From: Lichenicola cladoniae | GTDB lineage: Bacteria; Pseudomonadota; Alphaproteobacteria; Acetobacterales; Acetobacteraceae | DNA: 64,000 nucleotides | Direction of reading: 5' to 3' | NCBI RefSeq assembly: GCF_013201075.1 | Contig: NZ_CP053708.1 | Span: 2,485,501 to 2,549,500 of the forward strand | Shown: positions 1 to 9,223 of the stretch, piece after piece | Numbering within the stretch: the first letter of the stretch is position 1 | How the letters are laid out: each line of letters opens with the position of its first letter | Made by a program: the position numbers and the translations under genes | Notes under the pieces: generated by a model | Database searches by the model: none | What the model saw: only the letters and a program-made list of their open reading frames with translations | Told to the model about the DNA's origin: nothing

Positions 1-1065
1 CGGCAGCATGTCGAGAATGCCGCCGATCGAGCCCATCTTGGCGATCTGCTTGATCTGCGACGCATAATCGTCGAGATCGAACTTGCCGCGCATCATCTTG
101 AGCGCGAGCTTCTCGGTTTCCTCCTGGTCGAGCGTCTCGGACGCCTTCTCGACCAGGCCGGCAAGGTCGCCGAGCCCGAGGATGCGTCCGGCGACGCGCT
201 CGGGATGGAAATCCTCCAGCGCCTCGAGCTTCTCGCCCGACCCGGTCAGTTTGATCGGCGCACCGGTAATTTGGCGCATCGACAAGGCCGCACCGCCGCG
301 TGCATCGCCGTCCATCCGGGTCATCACGATGCCGGTCACGCCGACCGCATCGTTGAACGCCTTGGCCGTGTTGACCGCGTCCTGGCCGGTCATCGCATCG
401 ACGACCAGCAGGGTCTCGGCCGGATTGGTCTCGGCGCGGATCTCCCGCACCTCGGCCATCAGCGCCTCGTCGATCGACAGCCGGCCGGCGGTGTCGAGGA
501 TGACGACGTCGAACCCCTCGCGGCGACCGGTCTCCATGGCGCGCCGGGCAATCTGCACCGGCGTCTGCCCGGGCACGATCGGCAGCGAGGAAACCCGCGC
601 CTTCTCGGCCAGCTGCTGCAACTGCAGCTGCGCGGCGGGACGCTGTGTATCCAGGCTGGCCAGCAGCACCCGGCGGCGCTCGCGGGTGTGCAGCCGGAGC
701 GCGATCTTGCCGGACGTGGTGGTCTTGCCGGAGCCCTGCAGCCCGACCATCAGGATCGCGACCGGTGCGGCGGCGGCAAGGTTCAGCGGAACGGCGCCGG
801 CGCCACCGAGCGCCTCGATCAGCACGTCGTTGACGATCTTGGCGACGGCCTGGCCCGGCGAGATGCTGTCCATCACCTCGCGGCCGATGGCACGTTCACG
901 AACCTTGGTGGTGAAGTCCTTCACCACGGGCAGCGCGACGTCGGCATCCAGCATGGCCAGACGCACTTCGCGCATGGCTTCCGTGACGTCGGCTTCCGAC
1001 AACGCGCCGCGCTGGCGAAGCTTGTCGAACACCCCGGTAAGCTTGCCTGACAGCGCGTCGAACAA
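1..1065 (-). CDS. ffh: Signal recognition particle GTPase Ffh (5' part; runs off the left edge)
   Basis: Ffh binds 4.5S RNA and signal sequences emerging from the ribosome and targets nascent membrane proteins to FtsY. The minus strand encodes 355 residues with the helical N domain, the P-loop (GLQGSGKTTT), the DTQRPAA and DTAGR GTPase motifs, and the TGSGEK/ILGLGDL end of the G domain, then enters the M domain before the window edge. The frame opens with TTG at 1065 (L-FDALSGKL), the usual Ffh N-terminus, with a GGGGTAG ribosome-binding-like stretch just upstream; no ATG fits better. It diverges from kup. Family assignment is secure; the start codon is inferred from family length. Confidence 0.95.
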   Translation of the reverse strand, partial: MFDALSGKLTGVFDKLRQRGALSEADVTEAMREVRLAMLDADVALPVVKDFTTKVRERAIGREVMDSISPGQAVAKIVNDVLIEALGGAGAVPLNLAAAAPVAILMVGLQGSGKTTTSGKIALRLHTRERRRVLLASLDTQRPAAQLQLQQLAEKARVSSLPIVPGQTPVQIARRAMETGRREGFDVVILDTAGRLSIDEALMAEVREIRAETNPAETLLVVDAMTGQDAVNTAKAFNDAVGVTGIVMTRMDGDARGGAALSMRQITGAPIKLTGSGEKLEALEDFHPERVAGRILGLGDLAGLVEKASETLDQEETEKLALKMMRGKFDLDDYASQIKQIAKMGSIGGILDMLP

Positions 1066-1267
1066 GATGAGACTACCCCAATACAACAGGCGCCGCTGCG
1101 CGAGCCTTCGCGGAGCGACGTGTCTGATTGTCGCGGTGCCTAAACAAGCCCGCCTCTCCTGTCAAACCCGAAGACGCCTGCAGCCGTTACCGGCCACCCT
1201 CGCCTGTCCGTCCGGAAGGCGGGATGATCCATCTCCGGCCGCCCCGGCCGAATCCGAGGAAGCATCT

Positions 1268-3250
1268 ATGCAGCCTGAGACCAGGCCGGCTGCGCGCCCG
1301 ACGACGCAGGGGAAATCCCAGCCGGAGGGAAAGCCAAAGCCGCCGGCACTGCCTGTCTCGATGCTGGCAGCGCTTGGGATCGTGTATGGCGACCTCGGCA
1401 CCAGCCCGCTCTACACGATGCAGACGGTGCTCGAGACCACCGGCGGGACCCTGTCGGCCGACGCGGTGCTCGGGCTGCTGTCCCTGATCATCTGGGCGCT
1501 GATCATCGTGGTCGCCCTCAAATACTGCCTGTTCGTCATGGCGGCCGACAACCACGGCGAAGGCGGCATCCTGGCACTGACCGCACTGGTCACCGGCAGC
1601 AAGCCGGAAGCCGAACAGCCGGCGCCGCCCGCACCGGCCCGTCCCTCGGTGAGCATCAGGCTCCTGCTGACCTGCGGCCTTTTCGGAGGCGCGCTGCTCT
1701 ACGGCGACGGCATCCTGACGCCGTCGATCTCGGTGCTGAGCGCGGTGGAGGGAGTCGGCGTGGCGACGCCCGCCCTCGCCCATCTCGTGCTGCCCGTCGC
1801 CGTCGTCATCCTGCTTGCGCTGTTCGCGCTGCAGGCGGTCGGCACCGAGCGGATCGGCCGCCTGTTCGGACCGATCATGCTGCTGTGGTTCCTGGTGATC
1901 GGCACCTTCGGGGCGATCTCGCTGACGCGACACCCGGAGGTGCTGTGGGCGATCGATCCCCGGCACGGAATGCATTTCCTGATCGCGCACCACTGGCGGA
2001 GCCTCGCCGTGCTGGGCGGCGTGTTCCTGGCGCTGACAGGTGCCGAGGCACTCTATGCCGACATGGGCCATATCGGCCGGCTGCCGATCCGGCTGTCCTG
2101 GTTCGTGGTCGTGCTGCCGTCGCTGCTGCTCTGCTATGCCGGCCAGTCGGCCAGCCTGATCGGGCTGGCCAAGCTGCCCTCGAACCCGTTCTACGGCATC
2201 ATCCCGCACGACATCTTCCCGATCGCGATCTGGCCGATGGTGGTGCTCGCCACCTGCGCCACGGTGATCGCCAGCCAGGCCATCATCACCGGCGTGTTTT
2301 CGCTGACACGGCAGGCGATCCAGCTCGGCTGGTTCCCCGGCCTGAACATCCGCCAGACCTCGAGCGAGGAATACGGGCAGATCTACGTGCCGGTGGTGAA
2401 CTGGACGATGATGGTGCTGACCCTGGCCGTCACGGTCGGGTTCGGCAGTTCGGCCCGGCTCGCCGGCGCCTATGGCATGGCGGTCTCGACCACCATGCTG
2501 CTGACCACGGTGCTGCTCTATTCCTATCTCCGTCGCGTCGCGCACTGGCCGGTCGCCGGCGCGCTGGTGATCGGCGGCCTGTTCCTCGCGGTCGATCTCG
2601 CCTTCTTCGCGGCCAACCTGCTGAAGATCGCCGAGGGTGGGTTCATCCCGCTGGTGCTGGGCGCGGTCGTGTTCCTCGTCATGACAAGCTGGCGGCGGGG
2701 AATCGCCGCACTCCGCACGGTCGCCTCGGAGAAGATCCTGGCGCCGGAGCTGTTCCTGCAGCAGATCGCCGACGGCCACGTCCCGCGCGTGCCGGGCACT
2801 GTCGTGTTCCTCACCCGGCTGCGCGACCCGATCCCGCCGGTCATGGTGGCGCATGTCGAGCAGTTCGGGGCGCTGCAGCAGAACGTCGTCACGCTGACCA
2901 TCAAGTTCGAGGAGGTTCCACGGGTTCCGGTCGCCGAGCGGATCAGCCTGAAGCGTCACGAAGGCGGCGTGTGGCACGTGATCGCCCGCTACGGCTTCAT
3001 CGAGATCCCGTCATTGCCGACGGCCCTTGCCGAAGCGAGCACGATGGGTTGCGCGATCGTGCCGCAGGAAGCGATCTTCATCGGGGCGCGCGACGAGGTG
3101 GTTGCCGACCGGACCGGCCGAGGAAACGGTCTGCCCGGCTGGCGCCGGATGCTGTTCGGCCTCATGTATCGCAATGCGGTCCATCTGGTGGACCGCTTCG
3201 ACCTCCCCCCGGACCGTTACGTGCAGATCGGACGGCAGATCGCCCTCTAG
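1268..3250 (+). CDS. kup: Kup-type potassium/proton symporter
   Basis: Low-affinity K+ uptake protein of the inner membrane (KUP/HAK/KT family), 660 residues, the usual length. After a proline-rich cytoplasmic leader of about 30 residues comes the family signature GIVYGDLGTSPLYT, then about 12 hydrophobic segments and a soluble C-terminal domain of about 180 residues. The open frame continues far upstream, but that part is antisense to ffh; the ATG at 1268 is preceded by GAGGAAGC at good spacing and gives the normal N-terminus. It is transcribed alone and divergently from ffh. Confidence 0.95.
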   Translation: MQPETRPAARPTTQGKSQPEGKPKPPALPVSMLAALGIVYGDLGTSPLYTMQTVLETTGGTLSADAVLGLLSLIIWALIIVVALKYCLFVMAADNHGEGGILALTALVTGSKPEAEQPAPPAPARPSVSIRLLLTCGLFGGALLYGDGILTPSISVLSAVEGVGVATPALAHLVLPVAVVILLALFALQAVGTERIGRLFGPIMLLWFLVIGTFGAISLTRHPEVLWAIDPRHGMHFLIAHHWRSLAVLGGVFLALTGAEALYADMGHIGRLPIRLSWFVVVLPSLLLCYAGQSASLIGLAKLPSNPFYGIIPHDIFPIAIWPMVVLATCATVIASQAIITGVFSLTRQAIQLGWFPGLNIRQTSSEEYGQIYVPVVNWTMMVLTLAVTVGFGSSARLAGAYGMAVSTTMLLTTVLLYSYLRRVAHWPVAGALVIGGLFLAVDLAFFAANLLKIAEGGFIPLVLGAVVFLVMTSWRRGIAALRTVASEKILAPELFLQQIADGHVPRVPGTVVFLTRLRDPIPPVMVAHVEQFGALQQNVVTLTIKFEEVPRVPVAERISLKRHEGGVWHVIARYGFIEIPSLPTALAEASTMGCAIVPQEAIFIGARDEVVADRTGRGNGLPGWRRMLFGLMYRNAVHLVDRFDLPPDRYVQIGRQIAL

Positions 3251-3375
3251 AGCTGCCGCCACCCGCCTGAGGCAATACCGCCATGCCGGCGCGACCGATG
3301 CGCCGGGCTGACGGCGGAGTGCTGTTGCGATAGCCTGTTTGTCAGACCACCGTCGGCAGACGAGAAAGGAAGCCC

Positions 3376-3570
3376 ATGGCCTACAAGGTAAACTACAATT
3401 TTCAGAAGGCAGAGCGCGACCGCGCCAAGCAGGCGAAGAAGGACGCAAAGATGCGCGAGAAGCAGGCCGGTCGCATTGGCGGCGAGTCGGACGAGCCGGT
3501 CGCCGGCGAAGCTTCGGAAGAGCCCCAGGATGACGCAGCGGCCGTGACGCCTGCCCCCACTCACGACTGA
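3376..3570 (+). CDS. Small lysine/glutamate-rich conserved-type protein
   Basis: A 64-residue protein with a strongly charged N-terminal half (MAYKVNYNFQKAERDRAKQAKKDAK) and an acidic, alanine/proline-rich tail. AGAAAGGAAG lies just before the ATG, and the gene is followed by a hairpin terminator, so it looks like a real short gene. No catalytic motif, signal peptide or membrane segment is visible. The basic helix could bind nucleic acid or the ribosome, but that is a guess. Function unknown. Confidence 0.7.
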   Translation: MAYKVNYNFQKAERDRAKQAKKDAKMREKQAGRIGGESDEPVAGEASEEPQDDAAAVTPAPTHD

Positions 3571-3592
3571 TCGTTCCAGCCGGCAGGCGAAT

Positions 3593-3616
3593 ACGGGGTG
3601 GCAATCACCACCCCGT
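3593..3616. terminator. Bidirectional hairpin terminator
   Basis: Perfect 9-bp inverted repeat ACGGGGTGG / CCACCCCGT with a CAATCA loop, followed on the plus strand by TTCGGTTT. It lies between the converging small gene (ends 3570) and der (ends 3636) and could stop transcription from both sides. Confidence 0.75.
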
Positions 3617-3635
3617 TTCGGTTTCTAGATCCGGC

Positions 3636-5096
3636 TCAGCTTTCCGCGTACGGATTCTTCGTGCCCCGCAGCTGCAGCCGGATCGGCGTTCCAGGCAGGG
3701 TGAAAGCCTCGCGCAGGCTGTTCACCAGGTAGCGCTGGTAATCCTCCGGCAGCAGTTCGGCCCGTGTGCCGAACACCACGAAGGTCGGTGGCCGCGCCTT
3801 TACCTGCGTCATGTAGCGCAGCTTCAGCCGGCGTCCTTCCACAAGCGGCGGCGTATGCCGCTCCAGAGCGCCCTCGAACCATCGGTTCAGCTCGCCCGTC
3901 GGGATGCGCTTGTTCCAGACTTCGTGCGCTGCACGGATGGTGGGCAGCAGCCGCTTGAGACCCGACCCGGTCAGTGCGGAGAACGAAACCACCGGGATCC
4001 CGCGCATCTGCGACAGCGAGAACTCGATCCGATCCGAGATCGCCTGCCGGGTCACGATCCGGTCCTCGACCGCATCCCACTTGTTCAGCGCCAGCACGCA
4101 GCCCCGGCCCTCGCGCTCGATCAGCCGCGCAATCTGCAAATCCTGATCGTGCACGCCGAGGGTCGCGTCGATCGTCAGCACCACGATCTCGGCCATCTTC
4201 AGGGCCTCAAGCGTGGCGGAGACGGACATCTTTTCCAGCACTTCCTCGACCCGGGCCTTGCGGCGCATGCCGGCGGTATCCACCAGCTCGATCGGACCGT
4301 GGTCATCGTTGAACTGCACCGCGACCGAATCGCGGGTCAGGCCCGGCTCCGGACCGGTGATCATCCGCTCCTCGCCGAGCAGCCGGTTGAGCAGCGTCGA
4401 CTTGCCGGCATTCGGACGTCCGACGATCGCCAGCCTGAGCGGGCCGGGCGGACGCGGCGGCACGACGACCTCCTCGCCCTCGGTGTAGCTGCCATCCAGG
4501 GCCAGGCTGTCATCGTCGTCGTCGTCGAAGCTCTCGGCCTCGACCTCGGGCGGCAGCCGGTCGGCGATCTCGCCCATCAGGTCGGCCAGCCCCTCGCCAT
4601 GCTCGGCCGAAACCGCGATCGGCGCCCCGAGCCCGAGGCTGTATGCTTCCAGAGCAGCGGCGGTGCCGGCACGGCCCTCCGCCTTGTTGGCCACCAGCAT
4701 GACCGGCCGGCCCTGGCGCCGAAGCCAGTTGGCGAAGTGCGCATCGGCCGGGGTGATCCCCGCCCGTGCGTCGATGCAGAACAGCACCAGGTCGGCCTGC
4801 GCCACGGCAAGCTCGGACGAGGCGCGCATGCGTCCGTAGAGGCTGTCCGGCGGTGCCTCCTCGAGGCCGGCGGTATCGATCAGCCGCACGCGACGTCCGC
4901 GCAGCATCGCCTCCGCATCCTTGCGATCGCGCGTGACCCCGGGCGTATCGGACACGATCGCCGAGCGCCGGCCCGACAGGCGGTTGAACAAGGTCGATTT
5001 GCCGACATTCGGGCGACCGGCAATGACCACCACCGGCAACTGGCTGAAGGGGACCGAGGTGTCGACCGGGGGTGCCGACCTGCTGCCGCGCCTCAT
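3636..5096 (-). CDS. der: Ribosome-associated GTPase Der (EngA)
   Basis: Essential double-GTPase that acts in 50S subunit maturation. The 486-residue protein has two G domains: the first P-loop is GRPNVGKSTLFN near residue 28 with DTPG and the NKAEG motif; the second P-loop is GRPNAGKSTLLN near residue 225, followed by DTAG and NKWD. A C-terminal KH-like domain ends in RLQLRGTKNPY. The acidic DDDDDD linker between the G domains is typical. The gene follows bamB by 24 nt on the same strand, the common yfgM-bamB-der order of proteobacteria. Confidence 0.96.
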   Translation of the reverse strand: MRRGSRSAPPVDTSVPFSQLPVVVIAGRPNVGKSTLFNRLSGRRSAIVSDTPGVTRDRKDAEAMLRGRRVRLIDTAGLEEAPPDSLYGRMRASSELAVAQADLVLFCIDARAGITPADAHFANWLRRQGRPVMLVANKAEGRAGTAAALEAYSLGLGAPIAVSAEHGEGLADLMGEIADRLPPEVEAESFDDDDDDSLALDGSYTEGEEVVVPPRPPGPLRLAIVGRPNAGKSTLLNRLLGEERMITGPEPGLTRDSVAVQFNDDHGPIELVDTAGMRRKARVEEVLEKMSVSATLEALKMAEIVVLTIDATLGVHDQDLQIARLIEREGRGCVLALNKWDAVEDRIVTRQAISDRIEFSLSQMRGIPVVSFSALTGSGLKRLLPTIRAAHEVWNKRIPTGELNRWFEGALERHTPPLVEGRRLKLRYMTQVKARPPTFVVFGTRAELLPEDYQRYLVNSLREAFTLPGTPIRLQLRGTKNPYAES

Positions 5097-5120
5097 GTCC
5101 GTTCACTCTTCATGATCGGC

Positions 5121-6518
5121 TCAACCGTAAGCCGAAAGCGTTGCATCGTTGGACACGACCAGCATGCGGCCGGCGGCAGCGATGGGCGCGAGCCCGCTGC
5201 CGCTCGACGTATGGGTCATTTCCTGGATCTTTCCGGTGATCGCATCCACCGAGATCATGCCGTGTGCCGGCGAATCGCTGACACAGACCAGAAGCCCGTT
5301 GGCGAGCAGCGGGCCGCTCCAGCTGATCGCCTGCTTCTCGACCTTCGGCCGGCGGAAGCGCGGCAGCACGGACACCCAGCGGACATGGCCGTTGCTCTTG
5401 TCGAGGCAGGCGAGCTGCTGGTCCTGGGACAACACGAACAGCCAGTCCCCGGCCACCACGAGGCCGTCCTTGCCGCCAACGGTCCGTTCCCACAGCCGGC
5501 GCCCGGATCGAAGATCGACCGCGGTCAGCACCTGGCCGACGCTGATCACGTAGGCGGTGCCGTCGGAGATCACCGGAAGACCGTGCACCGACGAAAAATC
5601 GAGGATGGAGTTACGCCCGCCGGTCGAGCCGAGCGTATCGCTCCACAGTAGTTCACCCGTTTCGGCGCGCAGGGCAGCGACGTCGCCCGAGCCGAAGCCA
5701 GCCAGGACGGTGCCGGCGACGACGGCCGGCGCAGGCTGCCCGAACACGATCGTCTGCGAGGAACTCGCCTGGTACATCCAGAGCTGCTTGCCGTCGGCGA
5801 TGTCGAGGGCGAACAGCTTCTCGTCGATCGTGCCAAAGAACATGCGGCCGTCGGAAACGGTGGGGGCGGAACGGCCGGGCGTGCCGAGGTTCACCCGCCA
5901 CTTCACCTTGCCGGTCGCGGCGTCCAGCGCCAGCGATTCGGCGACGCCGTCCACTACATAGACCGTGCCGTTCGAGTAGGTCAGCCCGCCACCGATGTTG
6001 GAGGACCGGCTCTTCTTCGGCTTGGTGTCGGTGCGCCAGACCCGCGCCCCGCTGGCGAGGTCGAAAGCCCCGACGACGCCGCGCCCGTCCATTGCGAACA
6101 CGTGCCCGTCCGCCACCACCGGCTCGGCGCTCATCACGCCGCGGTCGCCGACGCCGCTGCCGAGGCTGGCACTCCAGAGGCGCTTCATCCCGCCGATCTG
6201 GGCGTTGATCGCCTCGTGGGTCGGGGTCCGGCCAGGCTGTTGCCAGTCGGCGTTCGCCACCACGGCCGGCAGGGTGATCGGCGTGGTATCCGTCTGGTCG
6301 ACGACCAGGCCGGCGCCGACGCTCAGAACGTCCTCGCGCCGTCCGGCCAGCACCGGCTTCTTTTCCTCGTCAAACATGCCGCATCCGGCCATCGGCAGGG
6401 CCAATGCGCCGAGGCCACCCAACAGCACGGCGCGGCGCCGGAGCGGCGTCGCCATGATCGCGGGGCTGCGATCGTCAGGGAGGCTGGCAGAGGGGGTGTT
6501 GTCGTGCTTGGTCATCAT
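5121..6518 (-). CDS. bamB: Outer-membrane assembly lipoprotein BamB (PQQ-repeat beta-propeller)
   Basis: BamB is a periplasmic, lipid-anchored beta-propeller of the BAM complex that inserts outer-membrane proteins. Visible are a lipoprotein signal (RRRAVLLGGLGALALPMAGC) and repeated propeller blades with WxxxLG, ALDAATGKVKW, LFALDIADGKQLW and VDLRSGRRLWER. The frame stays open upstream into yfgM; the ATG at 6518 overlaps the upstream stop as ATGA, giving about 465 residues. An ATG at 6455, directly before the arginines of the signal, is an alternative that would remove about 21 residues. It sits between a YfgM-like gene and der. Confidence 0.92.
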   Translation of the reverse strand: MMTKHDNTPSASLPDDRSPAIMATPLRRRAVLLGGLGALALPMAGCGMFDEEKKPVLAGRREDVLSVGAGLVVDQTDTTPITLPAVVANADWQQPGRTPTHEAINAQIGGMKRLWSASLGSGVGDRGVMSAEPVVADGHVFAMDGRGVVGAFDLASGARVWRTDTKPKKSRSSNIGGGLTYSNGTVYVVDGVAESLALDAATGKVKWRVNLGTPGRSAPTVSDGRMFFGTIDEKLFALDIADGKQLWMYQASSSQTIVFGQPAPAVVAGTVLAGFGSGDVAALRAETGELLWSDTLGSTGGRNSILDFSSVHGLPVISDGTAYVISVGQVLTAVDLRSGRRLWERTVGGKDGLVVAGDWLFVLSQDQQLACLDKSNGHVRWVSVLPRFRRPKVEKQAISWSGPLLANGLLVCVSDSPAHGMISVDAITGKIQEMTHTSSGSGLAPIAAAGRMLVVSNDATLSAYG

Positions 6519-7216
6519 CCGCCGGTCTTCGATGTGTCGAGTGTGTCGAGAAGTCCGCTCGCGCGGGCTCGCAGGCTCTGCGAGGCACCACCATCCTGGC
6601 TCAGCGTCGTCAGCTTTCGCTTCGCGTCCGCCAGGTGGTTCAGCCGCAGGTCGATGAGCGCATCCGTCTCGAGCGCCAGGAGGTGCCACGGACTCTTCGG
6701 CGCAAGGATGTCGCGCAGGCGGGTTTTCAGGATCGATGCATCGCCGTCATCCGCACGATGCTGGACCCACAACAGATCGGCGAGCCCGCGCATATCGGGA
6801 TCGGCTGCCTGGTCCTTCGAGACCTGATCCCACAGATCCAGGGCCTTGGCCGTGTTCTTGGCCTGCCAGCTCAAAGCCGCCATGCGCAGCCGTGCAAGCG
6901 TGGCGAATCCTGCCGGTCCCTTGGCCGCGACCCTGGCGAACTCATCGATCGCGCGGAGCTGTTCCGGGGTCGGCGGCGCGTTCGGGCCTGCAGCGGCCGC
7001 GGGTGCGGTGTCGGCGTCCTTCTGGGCAATGAAGTAGTCCTGCGCCACCGCGACGGCCATCGAGCGCTGTCGGTAGAGAAAGAACTCCCAGCCCCCGGTT
7101 CCAAGACCCACCACGACCAGAAGCGCCAGCCCGAACAGGGCCAGCCGCCGATTGCGCGCGCGGGCGTGCTCGGCACGAAGATCCTCGTCGACTTCGTTGA
7201 AGATGTCGTCGACCAC
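6515..7216 (-). CDS. YfgM-like single-TM tetratricopeptide protein
   Basis: Inner-membrane protein with a large periplasmic domain; YfgM works with the SecYEG/PpiD periplasmic chaperone network. A short cytoplasmic start (DDIFNEVDEDLR) is followed by a TM segment (LALFGLALLVVVGLGTGGW) and helical repeats (TPR_21/YfgM-like). The frame can begin at GTG 7228, but AGGAG directly abuts that codon; the GTG at 7216 lies about 11 nt after the same AGGAG and matches the usual alphaproteobacterial N-terminus, so it is preferred. It overlaps bamB by 4 nt. Confidence 0.85.
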   Translation of the reverse strand: MVDDIFNEVDEDLRAEHARARNRRLALFGLALLVVVGLGTGGWEFFLYRQRSMAVAVAQDYFIAQKDADTAPAAAAGPNAPPTPEQLRAIDEFARVAAKGPAGFATLARLRMAALSWQAKNTAKALDLWDQVSKDQAADPDMRGLADLLWVQHRADDGDASILKTRLRDILAPKSPWHLLALETDALIDLRLNHLADAKRKLTTLSQDGGASQSLRARASGLLDTLDTSKTGG

Positions 7217-7431
7217 GCTGGGCTGCACTCCTGGATAACCGGTGCCAGCACAACGGACGCGGATGCGTCCCGGCTGGCAACCGAAGGCGGCGGACCATAG
7301 CGGCGGGACCCTGCGCCGGCAAACACTGCCTTATTATGCAGCAATCCGACGCTCAGGATCGCACCGGGTTCTCGTCACGGATCAGGTTTCGGTAAGTCTT
7401 TGTTCATTCCTCGCAGGCAGACTCCTGCAGG

Positions 7432-7833
7432 ATGAAGAGGCCCGCGCCCCCTATCCTGCTGTCGATGCTCTGCGGGTTCGCCCTGCCGTGCCTCGGCGGT
7501 TGCGTTTCCGCCACGGTGGCTCCGGTCGCGGTCGGGCTGGGCGGCGACATCGCGATCTTCCATCGGTCGCTGCCGGACACGCTCTTTTCAGCAATCACCG
7601 GGCGCGACTGCTCGGTGGTTCGGCTGGATCGTGGCGAGAGCTACTGCCGCCCGGTCGACCCGCCGGTGCCGCCGACCCCATACTGCACGCGCAGCCTAGC
7701 CGGGGTCGATTGCTGGGCCAGTCCGGAACGGATGCCCAACATCCCGATGCAGGTCGCCCAGGGCCCACACCAGCTGACCCCGGAACAGGACCGGAAGCGT
7801 CTCGCGCGTTGGCCTGCCTCGATCGGCGAGTAG
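7432..7833 (+). CDS. Small predicted lipoprotein, cysteine-rich, unknown function
   Basis: A 133-residue protein with a lipoprotein signal (MKRPAPPILLSMLCGFALPCLGGC; lipobox LGGC) followed by six further cysteines, which suggests disulfides in the periplasm. A DCSVVRLDRGESYC and PYCTRSLAGVDCW spacing of paired cysteines is visible. The start is set by the signal peptide; GCAGG directly precedes the ATG. It diverges from the yfgM-bamB-der operon. I do not recognise a named family. Confidence 0.7.
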   Translation: MKRPAPPILLSMLCGFALPCLGGCVSATVAPVAVGLGGDIAIFHRSLPDTLFSAITGRDCSVVRLDRGESYCRPVDPPVPPTPYCTRSLAGVDCWASPERMPNIPMQVAQGPHQLTPEQDRKRLARWPASIGE

Positions 7834-7849
7834 CCGGATGGTGGCCCGA

Positions 7850-8320
7850 TTACTTCTTGCCGGGCTTGCCTTGCAGCTTCGCACCCGCATCCCGCAGGGC
7901 ACCCGTCAGGCTCGTGAAGTTGGCGGCGATCCGCTTCTGCACGCCGGCGCTGACCGACTGGATCGAATCGATGCGCGACCGGGCGTTGTTGCTGATCGAC
8001 GTCTGCTCCGCGGTCGCTTCCTTGGACACGCACGCGTTGTAGCTTCGCGCCGCCTTCTCGTAGGCCGTCACCTGATCGACGCTGGCGTTGTAGCGCTCGA
8101 TCGTCGAGGTATCGACCGCGGGTGCCGCCGGCTCCCGCCCGCAATTGCCCGGGCTCCAGGCGCCGGCTGCTGCTCCTGCCGTCGTCGATGCGACCGGGCG
8201 GACGGCTTTCGATGCGTGGCGGACCACGTGCTGCGACGTGGCGGCTTCGGGTCGTCCCAGGGCAGCCGCCGGGCCGACACCGCATATCACCACCACCAGC
8301 GCGATCCGTGCCTTTGTCAT
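7850..8320 (-). CDS. Secreted protein of unknown function
   Basis: 156 residues with a cleavable-looking signal peptide (TKARIALVVVICGVGPAAALG), an alanine/serine/proline-rich linker, and a helical C-terminal half (about residues 72-150) with one pair of cysteines and a lysine-rich end (KLQGKPGKK). The helical part, with YNASVDQVTAYEKAARSYNACV, could form a coiled coil. It converges on the small lipoprotein gene, 16 nt apart, and diverges from the creatininase gene. No enzyme motif seen. Confidence 0.65.
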   Translation of the reverse strand: MTKARIALVVVICGVGPAAALGRPEAATSQHVVRHASKAVRPVASTTAGAAAGAWSPGNCGREPAAPAVDTSTIERYNASVDQVTAYEKAARSYNACVSKEATAEQTSISNNARSRIDSIQSVSAGVQKRIAANFTSLTGALRDAGAKLQGKPGKK

Positions 8321-8401
8321 CCCGACCTCTCAATCCCGTGTTTTCCCCGGTATCCTGGCCCCTCTGCCGATCGTCAAGCGCCACCATCCGGAGGAAACAC
8401 C

Positions 8402-9223
8402 ATGTCCGCTGCAGTCGTAACGAAGGTCAGGCTGGGTGCCCTGACCAGCGCCGAGGCCGGATTGCGTCTGCGTGCCGGTGCGACCGTTCTGCTGCCGCTC
8501 GGGAGTCACGAGGACCAGGGTCCGCATGCGCCGATGGGCGACTACATGAGCGCCGAGCTGATATCCGAGCTGATCGCGCTGCGTGCCATCTCCGCAGGCC
8601 ATGACACCGTCGTCGCGCCGCCGCTGCCATTCGGCGGACGCGACTTCTTCGGCAGCCGCCCGGGCGGCATCGCGCTCCGTCAGGCGACGCTGCGCCTGGT
8701 GCTGAGGGACATGCTGGAGTGCCTGCTTCGCCATGCACCGGGCAGGCTGATCATCGTCAACGGCCACGGCGGCAATGCGCAGGCGATCCATGACGTCACG
8801 CAGGAGATCCTGCTCGAAAGCGGCGTGCTGATCCCGAGCTTCTACCTGTGGAAGATCGCGGGCGGCCTGCTTCCCGAACTGCTCGGCGCCGACCATGCGG
8901 CACGATCGTCCGGCCACGGCGCCGATCCCCTCGCCAGCGTGGCGATGCATCTGTTTCCGGAGCTGATCCGCGCCGACCTGATCCCGGCCGCGCCCGCGCC
9001 GCAGCGGACGATTGCCGGCCTGCCGATCGGCGGTTTCGGCACGGCTCGTTTCGAGGGCGTCGAGATCGGGATTCCGGTCGAGCTCGGCGAGACCGTGGTC
9101 ACCGGCGACGCGACGCTGTGCAGCGCCGAAGCCGGGGCGCTGATCACCGAGCGGCTAGTCGCCCTCGGGGCCGGGCTGATCGCCCATCTCTCGTCGCATC
9201 CGGGAGCGTCCGTGGATGGGTGA
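8402..9223 (+). CDS. Creatininase-family amidohydrolase
   Basis: 273 residues with the creatininase-family layout: GSHEDQGPHAPMGDY (metal-ligand candidates E37 and D47), PPLPFG, and NGHGGN at 120-125. These metal enzymes cleave cyclic or linear amides (creatinine, riboflavin-pathway formamides, peptide tails in mycofactocin maturation). Where many members have HAGE(x)(T/S), this one has GHGADP (H172, D175), so the second metal site differs. AGGAAACACC precedes the ATG. The 3' end overlaps the cytochrome b561 gene by 8 nt. Substrate cannot be told from sequence. Confidence 0.85.
   Translation: MSAAVVTKVRLGALTSAEAGLRLRAGATVLLPLGSHEDQGPHAPMGDYMSAELISELIALRAISAGHDTVVAPPLPFGGRDFFGSRPGGIALRQATLRLVLRDMLECLLRHAPGRLIIVNGHGGNAQAIHDVTQEILLESGVLIPSFYLWKIAGGLLPELLGADHAARSSGHGADPLASVAMHLFPELIRADLIPAAPAPQRTIAGLPIGGFGTARFEGVEIGIPVELGETVVTGDATLCSAEAGALITERLVALGAGLIAHLSSHPGASVDG

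Noticed and set aside
1187-2977. 596-codon minus-strand ORF opposite kup
   Set aside because: Translation is rich in R, H, D, Q and lacks any fold; kup on the plus strand is a clear match. GC-rich shadow.
3855-5651. 598-codon plus-strand ORF across der and bamB
   Set aside because: Crosses two well-supported minus-strand genes; composition typical of an antisense shadow.
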